Positions 1-8,060 of a stretch of 64,000 nt of DNA are shown here, piece by piece; positions within the stretch are counted from its first letter, which is position 1; each line of letters begins with the position of its first letter. The DNA comes from Streptomyces sp. NBC_00259 (lineage in GTDB: Bacteria > Actinomycetota > Actinomycetes > Streptomycetales > Streptomycetaceae), in assembly GCF_036181745.1 (NCBI RefSeq), contig NZ_CP108080.1:1054001-1118000 (forward strand). Reading direction: 5' to 3'. The position numbers and the translations under genes were made by a program. The notes under the pieces were generated by a model, which did not search any database, was not told the DNA's origin, and worked only from the letters and a program-made list of their open reading frames with translations.

Positions 1-768
1 CAGGCCGGTGACGACGGTGGTGACGTCGGCCCCGAGCACCTCCACCTGGTCGCCGACGCGCACGGTGCCGCGCTCGACAGCGCCCGTGACGACCGTGCCG
101 CGCCCGGTGATGGTGAGCACGTTCTCCACCGGGAGCAGGAACGGCGCGTCCGTGTAGCGGACCGGCATCGGCACATAGGTGTCGACGGCGTCGAGCAGCG
201 CCTCCACGGCGGCCGTCCAGCGCGGGTCACCCTCCAGGGCCTTGAGCCCGGAGACCCTGACGACCGGCACCGCGTCACCGCCGTAGCCGTGCGCCGTGAG
301 CAGCTCGCGCACCTCGAGCTCGACGAGGTCGGTCAGCTCGGGGTCGTCCGCGTCGGCCTTGTTGAGGGCGACGACGATGTGGTCGACGCCGACCTGACGG
401 GCCAGCAGGACGTGCTCGGCGGTCTGCGGCATGATCCCGTCGAGCGCGGAGACGACGAGGATCGCGCCGTCGAGCTGGGCGGCACCGGTGACCATGTTCT
501 TCACGTAGTCGGCGTGGCCGGGCATGTCGACGTGCGCGTAGTGCCGGGTGTCGGTCTCGTACTCGACGTGCGCGATGTTGATGGTGATGCCCCGGGCGGC
601 CTCCTCCGGCGCCCGGTCGATCCGGTCGAACGGCACGAAGGTGCCGGTCCCGCGCTCGCTGAGGACCTTGGTGATGGCGGCCGTCAGCGTGGTCTTGCCG
701 TGGTCGACGTGGCCCATGGTGCCGATGTTGAGGTGCGGCTTGGTGCGCACGTATGCCGTCTTGGGCAT
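1..768 (-). CDS. tuf: Elongation factor Tu paralogue, 5' part (3' end outside window)
   Basis: GTPase that delivers aminoacyl-tRNA to the ribosome. The 256 visible codons cover the G domain and the start of domain 2. Visible motifs are the P-loop GHVDHGKTT, switch II DMPGHAD (usually DCPGHAD), NKAD for NKxD, SGLK for the SAK-type G5 motif, and RGITI in switch I. The ATG at 768 follows a strong GGAAGGAA Shine-Dalgarno. The sequence departs from the major streptomycete EF-Tu at many positions ([12 protein letters not shown] start, several substitutions in G-domain loops). It also stands alone, without rpsL/rpsG/fus next to it, so it is probably the second, stress-type tuf (tuf3-like) rather than the housekeeping copy. 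The 3' third lies beyond the left edge. Confidence 0.93.
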   Translation of the reverse strand, partial: MPKTAYVRTKPHLNIGTMGHVDHGKTTLTAAITKVLSERGTGTFVPFDRIDRAPEEAARGITINIAHVEYETDTRHYAHVDMPGHADYVKNMVTGAAQLDGAILVVSALDGIMPQTAEHVLLARQVGVDHIVVALNKADADDPELTDLVELEVRELLTAHGYGGDAVPVVRVSGLKALEGDPRWTAAVEALLDAVDTYVPMPVRYTDAPFLLPVENVLTITGRGTVVTGAVERGTVRVGDQVEVLGADVTTVVTGL

Positions 769-1153
769 GGCTGTCGCAGTTCCTTCCCGGAACTCGAAGA
801 GTGAACTCCCTGCGGAGGGGGACCCCTTGGCCGGACCGACCCTCCCCCTGCGGGGTCCGCCGGACAATCCGGGAAGGGTCAGCTTCGGGCGCCGTCGAGG
901 GGCGCCGCTGTGGCCGCTGCGGCTGCGAAGGCAGCCGCGGCGACTGCCGTGACGGCTGCCGCGACGGCTGCTGCGAGGAGGACGGCAGCCTTCGGCGCGT
1001 CCGCGACTGCGGACGGCGCTGCGGGGAAGGCGTACCGGAACATGCGTCGATGATCGCCGACCGTGCGGGCGGCCGTCGAATGGTTTTCCCGTGGGCGGGA
1101 GTTACCGGTCACCCGCGCGGATCACCGGTGCGATCACCGGCTCCCGGCCGGCG
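769..1153. other. Non-coding leader/spacer upstream of tuf
   Basis: About 385 bases between the tuf start and the stop of the AlkD-like gene, both minus strand. It presumably holds the tuf promoter and leader. It is rich in GCC/GCG repeats around 905-1020 and short G-C inverted repeats. An Ala-rich open frame exists here on the minus strand but has no ribosome-binding site. No convincing gene seen. Confidence 0.5.
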
Positions 1154-1852
1154 TCACAGGTTCTTGAGGGCTTCGCGCACCGAGAGCGGCGCCAGCCGGT
1201 CACGGGAGGTGGCGACGAAGGCCCGTACGGCGTCCGGGTCGGTCTTGGCGTACTCGCGCAGGCTCCAGCCGATCGCCTTGCGGATGAAGAAGTCGGAGTG
1301 CCCGGACTGACGCAGGCAGTACCGGAAGAGCCGTTCCGCGTCCGTCGCCTGCTTGTAGCCGAGCTGGTGGAGCAGGGCCGTGCGGGCGATCCAGAGGTTG
1401 TCGTCCTCGATCCACTCGTCCATCGCGGCGACGAGTTCCGCGTCGGCGGCGACGAGCGGGCCGACGACATGGGCGGCGAGCAGGTCCACCGTGTCCCACC
1501 ACGAGACCGTGGCGATCAGGTGGCGGGCGACCAGCAGGAAGTCCGAGGAGCAGCGCCCGGCGTGGCGCCGCAGATAGTCGACGGCGAAGTAGTGGTACTC
1601 GCGCTCGGGCAGCTCCCAGCAGCGCAGGGCTATCGCCGCGCAGTCGGCCTCGGCGGGCCTCGGGGTGCCGTCGAGGACCGTACGGGACAGGCGACGCCGT
1701 TCGGGGGTGCGGATGCCGAGGAAGGGTGCGACGTCCTTCATGTAGGCGGCGGCCTCGCGCGCCCGGACCGGGTCGGCTCCCGTGGCGTACACGACGGTGA
1801 GCCGTTCGAGCACCGTGTCGGCGAGCGCGCTGCGCGGTACGGGGAGGGTCAT
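1154..1852 (-). CDS. AlkD-like DNA alkylation repair protein (HEAT repeats)
   Basis: Predicted DNA glycosylase of the AlkD/AlkC HEAT-like repeat family, which removes alkylated purines without base flipping. The protein is about 232 residues, the usual family length. It carries family blocks such as FLGIRTPERR near the N terminus, the WWDTVD segment mid-protein and FFIRKAIGWSLREYA near the C terminus. The ATG at 1852 gives a normal N terminus (MTLPVPRS); an in-frame ATG three codons upstream (1861) is equally possible, and neither has a clear Shine-Dalgarno. It is divergent from the TVP38-type gene, with only about 50 bases between starts, so the two promoters must overlap. The family call is firm; substrate range is unknown. 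Confidence 0.88.
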   Translation of the reverse strand: MTLPVPRSALADTVLERLTVVYATGADPVRAREAAAYMKDVAPFLGIRTPERRRLSRTVLDGTPRPAEADCAAIALRCWELPEREYHYFAVDYLRRHAGRCSSDFLLVARHLIATVSWWDTVDLLAAHVVGPLVAADAELVAAMDEWIEDDNLWIARTALLHQLGYKQATDAERLFRYCLRQSGHSDFFIRKAIGWSLREYAKTDPDAVRAFVATSRDRLAPLSVREALKNL

Positions 1853-1901
1853 GCGCCACACATTACGGCGATCATACGACCGCGTCGGTTAGTCTCCCCG
1901 G

Positions 1902-2606
1902 ATGCTCGACCCCGTCCCCGGGCCGCGCGACGGCCTCGCCCTCCGCTGCGGCCGCGTCCTCCTCTCACCCTGGTCACGGCTTGCGCTGCTGGTGCTGCTG
2001 CTGGCGTGCGCGGCCTCCGCGGTCGTGGCGTACGAACCGCAGCAGCTGCTGGTGACGGGCTGGCCGCCGCAGGTGAGCGGCGGGGCGGCGGTGGCCCTCT
2101 TCGCCGCCGCGTACGGGCTGTGCACGGCGGCGTTCGTGCCACGCCCCCTGCTGAATCTGGCGGCCGGTGCGCTGTTCGGCTCGCAGGCCGGTCTGGCGGC
2201 GGCGATCGCGGGCACCGTGCTGGGCGCGGGCATCTCGTTCACTCTCGGGCGGCTCCTCGGTCAGGACGCCCTGAGGCCCCTGCTGCGGGGACGCTGGCTC
2301 ACGGCGGCGGACGGCCAGCTGAGCCGGCACGGTTTCCGCTCGGTGCTGGTCCTGAGGCTGCTCCCCGGTATCCCGTTCGCCGCCAGCAACTACTGCGCCG
2401 CCGTGTCGCGGATGGGCTACCTGCCCTTCCTCCTGGCGACCGGCATCGGGTCCGTCCCGAACACCGCGGCCTACGTGGTGGCGGGCAGCAGCGCGGCTTC
2501 GCCCACGTCACCCGTCTTCCTGATCGCCGCGGGCTTCATCGTCGCGTCGACCCTGGTCGGAGCGCTCGTCGCCTGGCGCAAACGGCACCGGCTGCGCTCG
2601 GTGTGA
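1902..2606 (+). CDS. TVP38/TMEM64 (DedA-superfamily) membrane protein
   Basis: Integral membrane protein of 234 residues with a VTT (SNARE-associated) domain. Hydrophobic helices lie near residues 25-45, 60-80, 85-115, 145-165, 170-195 and 200-222. The family signature LRLLPGIPF, with its re-entrant-loop proline, lies near residue 150, and the protein ends with a basic tail (WRKRHRLRSV). DedA-superfamily proteins act in membrane lipid homeostasis and some are lipid scramblases; the role of this paralogue is not known. The ATG comes only a few bases after a likely promoter region, so the mRNA may be leaderless, which is common in Streptomyces. Confidence 0.82.
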   Translation: MLDPVPGPRDGLALRCGRVLLSPWSRLALLVLLLACAASAVVAYEPQQLLVTGWPPQVSGGAAVALFAAAYGLCTAAFVPRPLLNLAAGALFGSQAGLAAAIAGTVLGAGISFTLGRLLGQDALRPLLRGRWLTAADGQLSRHGFRSVLVLRLLPGIPFAASNYCAAVSRMGYLPFLLATGIGSVPNTAAYVVAGSSAASPTSPVFLIAAGFIVASTLVGALVAWRKRHRLRSV

Positions 2607-2636
2607 ACCCGCTGCCCGTCCACCGGCGGGCCAGTA

Positions 2637-2653
2637 GGTTGGGAATCCCAACC
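2637..2653. promoter_or_regulatory. Inverted repeat upstream of hxlR-type gene
   Basis: GGTTGGG-AAT-CCCAACC is a perfect 7-bp inverted repeat with a 3-base centre, 21 bases before the HxlR-family start codon. Its position suggests an operator for autoregulation or part of the promoter; no binding evidence is available from sequence alone. Confidence 0.5.
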
Positions 2654-2674
2654 CTCACCTCCTAAGCTGGAGCC

Positions 2675-3139
2675 ATGAAGACCCCCCGGCCGTGCTCCAT
2701 CGCCGGCACCCTCGCTCTCGTCGGAGAGAAGTACGCCCTGCTCGTTCTTCGCGAGGTCTTCCTCGGCGTCCGCCGCTTCGACCGGATCGCCCGCAACACC
2801 GGCGCACCGCGCGACATCCTCACCGCCCGGCTGCGCCGCCTCGTCGAGGCAGGAGTGCTGGAGAAGGTCCCCTACAGCGAGCGTCCGATGCGCTACGAGT
2901 ACGTCCCGACGGAGGCCGGCCGGGAGCTGTACCCGGTCCTGGTGACGCTGATGGCCTGGGGCGACCGGCATCTGCCCGGGCACCCGCCGACGGTGCTGGA
3001 GCACGCGTGCGGCGAGGAACTGCGGCCGGTCGTCGTCTGCACGGCCTGCGGCGCGGAGGCCACCCCGGACACCCTGACGCCGCACGTGCACGCGCCGGGC
3101 TGGACGGTGTCCGGCCCGGCGGCGGAGTCCGTGGGCTGA
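2675..3139 (+). CDS. HxlR-family winged-helix transcriptional regulator
   Basis: A 154-residue regulator whose N-terminal 105 residues are a typical HxlR winged helix: CSIAGTLALVGEKYALLVLREVF, then a helix-turn-helix around RFDRIARNTGAPRDILTARLRRL and the wing Y..RPMRYEYV.TEAGREL. A 50-residue C-terminal tail carries one CxxC pair (VVCTACGAEATPD), which may bind zinc or sense redox; the tail is common in actinobacterial members. Cys7 (PRPCSIA) is at the position of the redox-active cysteine of some HxlR sensors such as HypR and QorR (established knowledge); its function here is inferred. It has its own promoter region with an inverted repeat just upstream. Confidence 0.85.
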   Translation: MKTPRPCSIAGTLALVGEKYALLVLREVFLGVRRFDRIARNTGAPRDILTARLRRLVEAGVLEKVPYSERPMRYEYVPTEAGRELYPVLVTLMAWGDRHLPGHPPTVLEHACGEELRPVVVCTACGAEATPDTLTPHVHAPGWTVSGPAAESVG

Positions 3140-3219
3140 CTCCAGGGGTCTGGACCACTGACCGCCGTCCGCCTAACGTCAGGCCGGTGTCCCGACGAAG
3201 CGCGCGGGAAGGGCGGACC

Positions 3220-4266
3220 ATGGGTGGCGGGCAGCAGACCGGGGCGGGGAATCCGCCGGGCGGCGGCACGGAGCACCGGCTGGCCGCGCTCGGCGTGCCC
3301 GCCGCCGACGAACGCCTCTACCGGTTCCTGCTCGCCCGGCCCGGCGCGACCGTCGCCGAACTCTCCGCGGCCACCGGCTGGGACGCAGCCCGGGTCCGGC
3401 GCAGGGCGCGCTCGCTCGAGAAGCGGGGCATGCTCACCCGCGTCCCCAGCCGTCCGGTGCGCTTCGCCCCGGCGCCCCCGGACGTCGTGACCGAGGTGCT
3501 GGCCCTGCAGCGACAGGAGGAGATAGAGCGCGCTCGGCTTGCGGCGGCCCCGCTCGCCGAGGAGTTCCGCAACGGACAGCGCGTCGGCACGGGTCCGCCG
3601 GTGCAGGTGCTGAGCGGACGGGACGCGATCGCTCAACGCTTCTTCCAGACGCAGCAGTCCACCAAGGACGAGGTGCTCATCCTCGACCGGCCCCCGTATG
3701 TCGCCCAGCCGGCCGAGCAGCAGATCTCCGTACAGGGCGAGCTCATGCGCCGCGGGGTGCGCTACCGCACCATCTACGACCACAGCTCGCTGGATTCGCC
3801 AGGACAGCTCGGCCTGTGCCGGGAGCTGGCGCTGCTGGGCGAGGACAGCAGGGTCGTCGACGAGGTGCCGCTCAAGCTGGTGATCGCCGACCGGCGGACC
3901 GCACTCGTGCCGTTCGTGCTGCCGACCGAGCGCGAGGTGATGGTGCTGCAGCGCTCCGCGCTGCTCGACGCGCTCGTGGTGCTGTTCGAGATGCTGTGGC
4001 AGCGGGCGGTACCGCTGTGGCCGGCCGACAGACGGACGCCCCCGGAGCATCCCTTGTCCGCCGAGGACGAGCGGCTCCTCGCCCTGTCCGCCTCGGGCCT
4101 GACCGATCAGGCCATCGCCCGCCGTCTCGGAGTCGCGCAGCGCACGGTGGAGCGCCGTATGCGCAGGATCATGGATCTTCTCGGCGCCCGGACGCGGTTC
4201 CAGGCCGGACTGCAGGCGGCTCACCAGGGCCTGGTCGGCGGCCCGCCGCCGTCCCCGCTTCGTTAG
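3220..4266 (+). CDS. TrmB/LuxR-type two-HTH transcriptional regulator
   Basis: A 348-residue regulator with a winged-helix (TrmB-like) segment at about residues 15-85, a central effector-like domain, and a LuxR-type helix-turn-helix at about 275-335 (LSAEDERLLALSASGLTDQ, then AIARRLGVAQRTVERRM). This architecture, without a response-regulator receiver, is common in streptomycetes and often linked to secondary metabolism or differentiation; the ligand is unknown. ATG at 3220 follows GGGAAGGGCGG; an in-frame GTG at 3187 is an alternative. Monocistronic, ending in a strong hairpin. Confidence 0.8.
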   Translation: MGGGQQTGAGNPPGGGTEHRLAALGVPAADERLYRFLLARPGATVAELSAATGWDAARVRRRARSLEKRGMLTRVPSRPVRFAPAPPDVVTEVLALQRQEEIERARLAAAPLAEEFRNGQRVGTGPPVQVLSGRDAIAQRFFQTQQSTKDEVLILDRPPYVAQPAEQQISVQGELMRRGVRYRTIYDHSSLDSPGQLGLCRELALLGEDSRVVDEVPLKLVIADRRTALVPFVLPTEREVMVLQRSALLDALVVLFEMLWQRAVPLWPADRRTPPEHPLSAEDERLLALSASGLTDQAIARRLGVAQRTVERRMRRIMDLLGARTRFQAGLQAAHQGLVGGPPPSPLR

Positions 4267-4286
4267 TGCGCGTTCCGGCCCTGAGT

Positions 4287-4318
4287 GCGCGTTCGCGGCC
4301 CCGAGGCCGGGAACGCGC
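4287..4318 (+). terminator. Hairpin terminator after LuxR-type regulator
   Basis: GCGCGTTCGCGGCC / GGCCGGGAACGCGC form a long G+C stem with small internal mismatches and a CCGA loop, followed by CCCCGGCCTTTT. Lies between the regulator stop and uppP. Confidence 0.65.
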
Positions 4319-4483
4319 CCCCGGCCTTTTGCCCGCCGGGAGCGCGGAGTTCCCGTACGAGCAGCCCGCCGGACGGCCGGACACCGGCGGGCGCTACGCT
4401 GCCACGCGGTGGGCGCATGATCGCGGCCCGTCCCGTACCTTCCGACGTTCCGACCTGACCAGCACTTGGATGGCTTAGCTTTC

Positions 4484-5359
4484 ATGTCGTGGTTCGAATC
4501 ATTCATCCTCGGGCTCGTCCAGGGGCTGACGGAGTTCCTGCCCATCTCCTCCAGCGCGCATCTGCGTCTCACGGCGGCGTTCGCGGGGTGGCACGACCCC
4601 GGTGCCGCCTTCACCGCGATCACCCAGATCGGCACCGAGGCGGCCGTGCTGATCTACTTCCGCAAGGACATCGCGCGCATCGTCTCCGCCTGGTTCCGCT
4701 CGCTGACGAACAAGGCGATGCGCGGCGACCACGACGCGCAGATGGGCTGGCTGGTCATCGTCGGCTCCATTCCGATCGGCGTGCTCGGGGTGACGCTCAA
4801 GGACCAGATCGAGGGCCCGTTCCGTGACCTGCGGCTGACCGCCACCATGCTCATCGTCATGGGCATCGTCCTCGGCGTCGCCGACCGTCTCGCCGCACGC
4901 GACGAGATCGGCGGGAAGCACCGCGTGGTCCGGGAGCGCAAGTCCCTGAAGGACCTGAGCATCAAGGACGGTCTGATCTACGGCGTCTGCCAGGCGATGG
5001 CACTGATCCCGGGCGTCTCGCGCTCGGGAGCCACCATCAGCGGCGGTCTGCTGATGGGCTACACCCGTGAGGCGGCGGCCCGTTACTCGTTCCTGCTGGC
5101 GATCCCGGCCGTGCTCGCCTCGGGGCTCTTCGAGCTCAAGGACGCGAGTGAGGGCGGCCATGTGTCGTGGGGCCCGACCGCCTTCGCGACAGTCATCGCG
5201 TTCGGCGTCGGCTACGCGGTGATCGCCTGGTTCATGAAGTTCATCTCGACCAAGAGCTTCATGCCGTTCGTCATCTACCGGATCCTGCTCGGCATCCTGA
5301 TCTTCGTACTCGTCGGCACGGACGTGCTGAGCCCGCATGCGGGAGAGTCCGGCAGCTGA
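4484..5359 (+). CDS. uppP: Undecaprenyl-diphosphatase UppP (BacA)
   Basis: Membrane enzyme that hydrolyses undecaprenyl diphosphate to the monophosphate and so recycles the lipid carrier for peptidoglycan; overexpression is known to give bacitracin resistance. It has 291 residues, the normal length, with both signature blocks: the N-terminal [15 protein letters not shown] (E-x3-E region) and the central [10 protein letters not shown], which carries the catalytic Arg/Ser. About eight hydrophobic segments are seen. I chose ATG 4484 ([10 protein letters not shown]), which matches family N termini; the frame is open six codons further to ATG 4466. No strong Shine-Dalgarno for either. Confidence 0.95.
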   Translation: MSWFESFILGLVQGLTEFLPISSSAHLRLTAAFAGWHDPGAAFTAITQIGTEAAVLIYFRKDIARIVSAWFRSLTNKAMRGDHDAQMGWLVIVGSIPIGVLGVTLKDQIEGPFRDLRLTATMLIVMGIVLGVADRLAARDEIGGKHRVVRERKSLKDLSIKDGLIYGVCQAMALIPGVSRSGATISGGLLMGYTREAAARYSFLLAIPAVLASGLFELKDASEGGHVSWGPTAFATVIAFGVGYAVIAWFMKFISTKSFMPFVIYRILLGILIFVLVGTDVLSPHAGESGS

Positions 5360-5400
5360 CCTCCGGTCGGCGTTCCCCCGGCCGGCCCATGACGGACCCG

Positions 5401-5430
5401 GGCCCCGGCGCGCAACGGCGCGGCGGGGCC
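5401..5430 (+). terminator. Probable terminator after uppP
   Basis: GGCCCC...GGGGCC inverted repeat with inner GGCGCG-type pairing around an AACG loop, between the uppP stop and the downstream permease start. G+C-rich stem without a T tract, typical for Streptomyces. Confidence 0.45.
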
Positions 5431-5464
5431 GGACCGGGCCGGGTCCCCCACATACGCTCACGCC

Positions 5465-7477
5465 GTGTTCAACGTGACGGCGGTCCTGAAACGGCTGGTC
5501 ATCGGCCCCGCGCTGCGCAGCGAGGAGCTGGGCGGGACCCTGCTTCCGAAACGGCTGGCGCTGCCGATCTTCGCCTCCGACCCGCTCTCCTCGGTGGCGT
5601 ACGCCACCCAGGAGATCCTCCTGGTCCTCACCCTCGGCGGCCTGGCCTATCTGCACTTCACCCCGTGGATCGCGGCCGCGGTCGTGTTCCTGATGACCGT
5701 CGTCGTGCTCTCGTACCGCCAGGTGGTGCACGCCTATCCGAGCGGCGGCGGCTCGTACGAGGTCGCCTCCACCAATCTGGGCCCCTCCGCCGGTCTCGTG
5801 GTCGCCGCCGCGCTGCTGGTCGACTACGTCATGACCGTCGCGGTGTCGGTGGCCTCCGGGGTGGACAACATCATCTCGGCGATCCCGGAACTCGCCGAGT
5901 ACCGCGTGCTGATGGCGCTGGTCTTCGTCGGCCTGCTGACCGCGATGAACCTCCGCGGCGTGCGCGAGTCCGGCCGGGCCTTCGCCGCACCGACGTATCT
6001 GTTCATCGCCGGCGTACTGATCATGTGCGGCACGGGACTGCTCCGCTATCTGCTCGGGGACGCCCCGGTGGCCGAGACCGCCCAGTACGGCATCGAGCCG
6101 GATCCCACGGACGCCGACCTCGTCGGTCTCGCGCTGGTGATGCTGGTCCTGCGGGCCTTCTCCAGCGGCTGTACGGCACTGACCGGCGTGGAGGCGATCT
6201 CCAACGGGGTACCGGCCTTCCGCAAGCCGAAGTCGCGGAACGCCGCCGCCACCATGGCCGCCATGGGCCTCATCGCCGTGACCATGTTCGTCGGGGTCAC
6301 GGCGCTCGCGATCATCGCGAAGGTGCACATCGCCGAGGACCCCTGCCGGCTGTCGGGCCTTGCCGACTGCGCGAACTACACGCAGCGCACCGTCATCGCA
6401 CAGCTGGCCGCCTCCGTCTTCGGCGGCAGCTCCAGCTTCGGCTTCTACTACGTCCAGGCCGCCACGGCGCTCGTCCTGATCCTCGCCGCCAACACCGCCT
6501 ACAACGGCTTCCCGTTGCTCGCCTCGATCCTCGCCCAGCACCGCTATCTGCCCCGCCAGCTGCACAACCGCGGTGACCGGCTGGCGTTCTCCAACGGCAT
6601 CCTGGCTCTCGCGGTCGTCGCCGGGCTGCTGCTGTGGGCGTACAAGGCGAACGTCACGAGCCTCATCCACCTGTACATCCTGGGTGTGTTCACCTCCTTC
6701 ACGCTCTCCCAGACCGGAATGGTCCGGCACTGGAACCGGGAGCTGCGCACGGAGACCGATCCCGTCCTGCGCCGCCGCCACACCGTCGCCCGGGTCATCA
6801 ACGCGACCGGCGCGCTCATCACGGCCCTGGTCCTGGTGATCGTGCTGCTCACCAAGTTCACCCAGGGCGCCTGGCTGGCGGTGCTCGCCGCCGCCGTGCT
6901 GTGGGTGAACATGCGGGCCATCCGCCGGCACTACGACACCACGGCGGCCGAACTGGCGACCACCGACCCGCGCCGCGACCTGGCGCCTCCCTCCCGGGTC
7001 CTGGGCATCGTGCTGGTCTCCACCCTGCACAAGCCCACGCTGCGGGCCCTGGCGTACGCGCGTGCCCTGCGGCCGGACCGGCTGGAGGCGCTGACCGTCG
7101 CCGTCGACAGGGACGCCTCGGCGGAACTGCAGCGGAAGTGGGAGGAGTACGGGATCGAGGTGCCGCTGAAGATCCTCGACTCCCCCTATCGGGAGATCAC
7201 CGCCTCGGTCCTCGTGTACGTGCGTTCCGTCCGGCGCGAGAGCCCTCGCGACGTGGTCGCCGTCTTCATCCCCGAGTACGTCGTGGGCCACTGGTGGGAG
7301 AACTTCCTGCACAACCAGTCGGCGCTGTGGCTGAAGAGCCGGCTACGGTTCACCCCCGGGGTCATGGTGACGAGCGTCCCCTGGCAGCTCAGCTCCTCCG
7401 CCCATGCGGACCATCCGGCGGCCCGCGCCCCCGGCGCGGTCCGCCGCGGCGAACCGGCCTCGTACTCGCGGCGCTGA
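5465..7477 (+). CDS. APC-family amino-acid permease with C-terminal cytoplasmic extension
   Basis: Transporter of the amino acid-polyamine-organocation superfamily, 670 residues. The N-terminal about 480 residues contain roughly 12 hydrophobic helices, beginning with FASDPLSSVAYATQEILL, where the unwound first helix of APC carriers binds substrate. From about residue 490 a soluble domain follows (SRVLGIVLVSTLHKPTLRAL, then a Rossmann-like alternation), which resembles the cytoplasmic tails of actinobacterial APC permeases and may be regulatory. GTG start at 5465, with no strong ribosome-binding site. Substrate cannot be deduced. It stands alone between uppP and a small SnoaL-like gene. Confidence 0.83.
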   Translation: MFNVTAVLKRLVIGPALRSEELGGTLLPKRLALPIFASDPLSSVAYATQEILLVLTLGGLAYLHFTPWIAAAVVFLMTVVVLSYRQVVHAYPSGGGSYEVASTNLGPSAGLVVAAALLVDYVMTVAVSVASGVDNIISAIPELAEYRVLMALVFVGLLTAMNLRGVRESGRAFAAPTYLFIAGVLIMCGTGLLRYLLGDAPVAETAQYGIEPDPTDADLVGLALVMLVLRAFSSGCTALTGVEAISNGVPAFRKPKSRNAAATMAAMGLIAVTMFVGVTALAIIAKVHIAEDPCRLSGLADCANYTQRTVIAQLAASVFGGSSSFGFYYVQAATALVLILAANTAYNGFPLLASILAQHRYLPRQLHNRGDRLAFSNGILALAVVAGLLLWAYKANVTSLIHLYILGVFTSFTLSQTGMVRHWNRELRTETDPVLRRRHTVARVINATGALITALVLVIVLLTKFTQGAWLAVLAAAVLWVNMRAIRRHYDTTAAELATTDPRRDLAPPSRVLGIVLVSTLHKPTLRALAYARALRPDRLEALTVAVDRDASAELQRKWEEYGIEVPLKILDSPYREITASVLVYVRSVRRESPRDVVAVFIPEYVVGHWWENFLHNQSALWLKSRLRFTPGVMVTSVPWQLSSSAHADHPAARAPGAVRRGEPASYSRR

Positions 7478-7526
7478 CCCTGCGTGGACCCTTGGCGTGG
7501 CGCGCCCGCTGACCCACACTTGGCCG

Positions 7527-7988
7527 ATGACGCAGCGCGTGGATCTCGCGACCGTGATGGACCGGCTGGCCATCGATGAAGTGATCACCGGTTACGCGGT
7601 GGCCGTGGACGACGCCGACTGGACGGGGTACCGGGCCCTCTTCACCCCTGACGGACGCGCCGACTACCGCGGCGCCGGCGGCATCGCGGGGCCGGCCGAG
7701 GAGGTGGCCGGCTGGCTGGCGGAGACGATGCGGCTGTTCCCCGTACGCCAGCATCTGATCGTGAACCGGCGGGTGCATCTGCAGGACCTCGGCGGGTACC
7801 CGGGCGACCGGGCCGAGGCGCAGGCCGACTACGTGAACCCGATGCGGCTGGAGTCGGGCGAGGACTTCGTGTCCGGCGGGCGGTACGCGTTCGCGCTGGC
7901 GCGTGCGGAGGGTGGCTGGCGACTGCGCTCGGTGACGGTGCTGGAGAAGTGGCGGCAGGCCGCGTTCCTGTCGACTGCCGCTGAATGA
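7527..7988 (+). CDS. SnoaL-like / NTF2-fold protein
   Basis: A 153-residue alpha+beta-barrel protein of the SnoaL_4 / nuclear-transport-factor-2-like group. The N-terminal helix DRLAIDEVITGYAVAVDDADW is followed by ALFTPDGRADYRG, the segment that lines the cavity in this fold, then HLIVNRRVHL and the terminal strand GGWRLRSVTVLEKWR. Members are hydroxylases, dehydratases, isomerases or ligand-binding proteins; nothing in the context picks one. ATG 7527 gives an N terminus typical of the family and lies near a plausible leaderless start. Confidence 0.72.
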   Translation: MTQRVDLATVMDRLAIDEVITGYAVAVDDADWTGYRALFTPDGRADYRGAGGIAGPAEEVAGWLAETMRLFPVRQHLIVNRRVHLQDLGGYPGDRAEAQADYVNPMRLESGEDFVSGGRYAFALARAEGGWRLRSVTVLEKWRQAAFLSTAAE

Positions 7989-8060
7989 TCGACGTCGCCT
8001 GTCCCGGGCCGCGCGGCTCCTTCACACTGGAGACAGACACTGCTCTCGGGGAGGCGCCGC

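Noticed and set aside
879..1112. Ala-rich small protein on the minus strand upstream of tuf
   Set aside because: No ribosome-binding site; the composition comes from GCC/GCG repeats in high-GC DNA.
4491..4500. GGTTCGAATC, like a tRNA T-arm
   Set aside because: It lies in the coding start of uppP (Phe-Glu-Ser) with no acceptor stem or anticodon arm around it.
4499..7312. 937-codon open frame antisense to uppP and the permease
   Set aside because: Long antisense frames are expected at high G+C; the sense genes have clear motifs.
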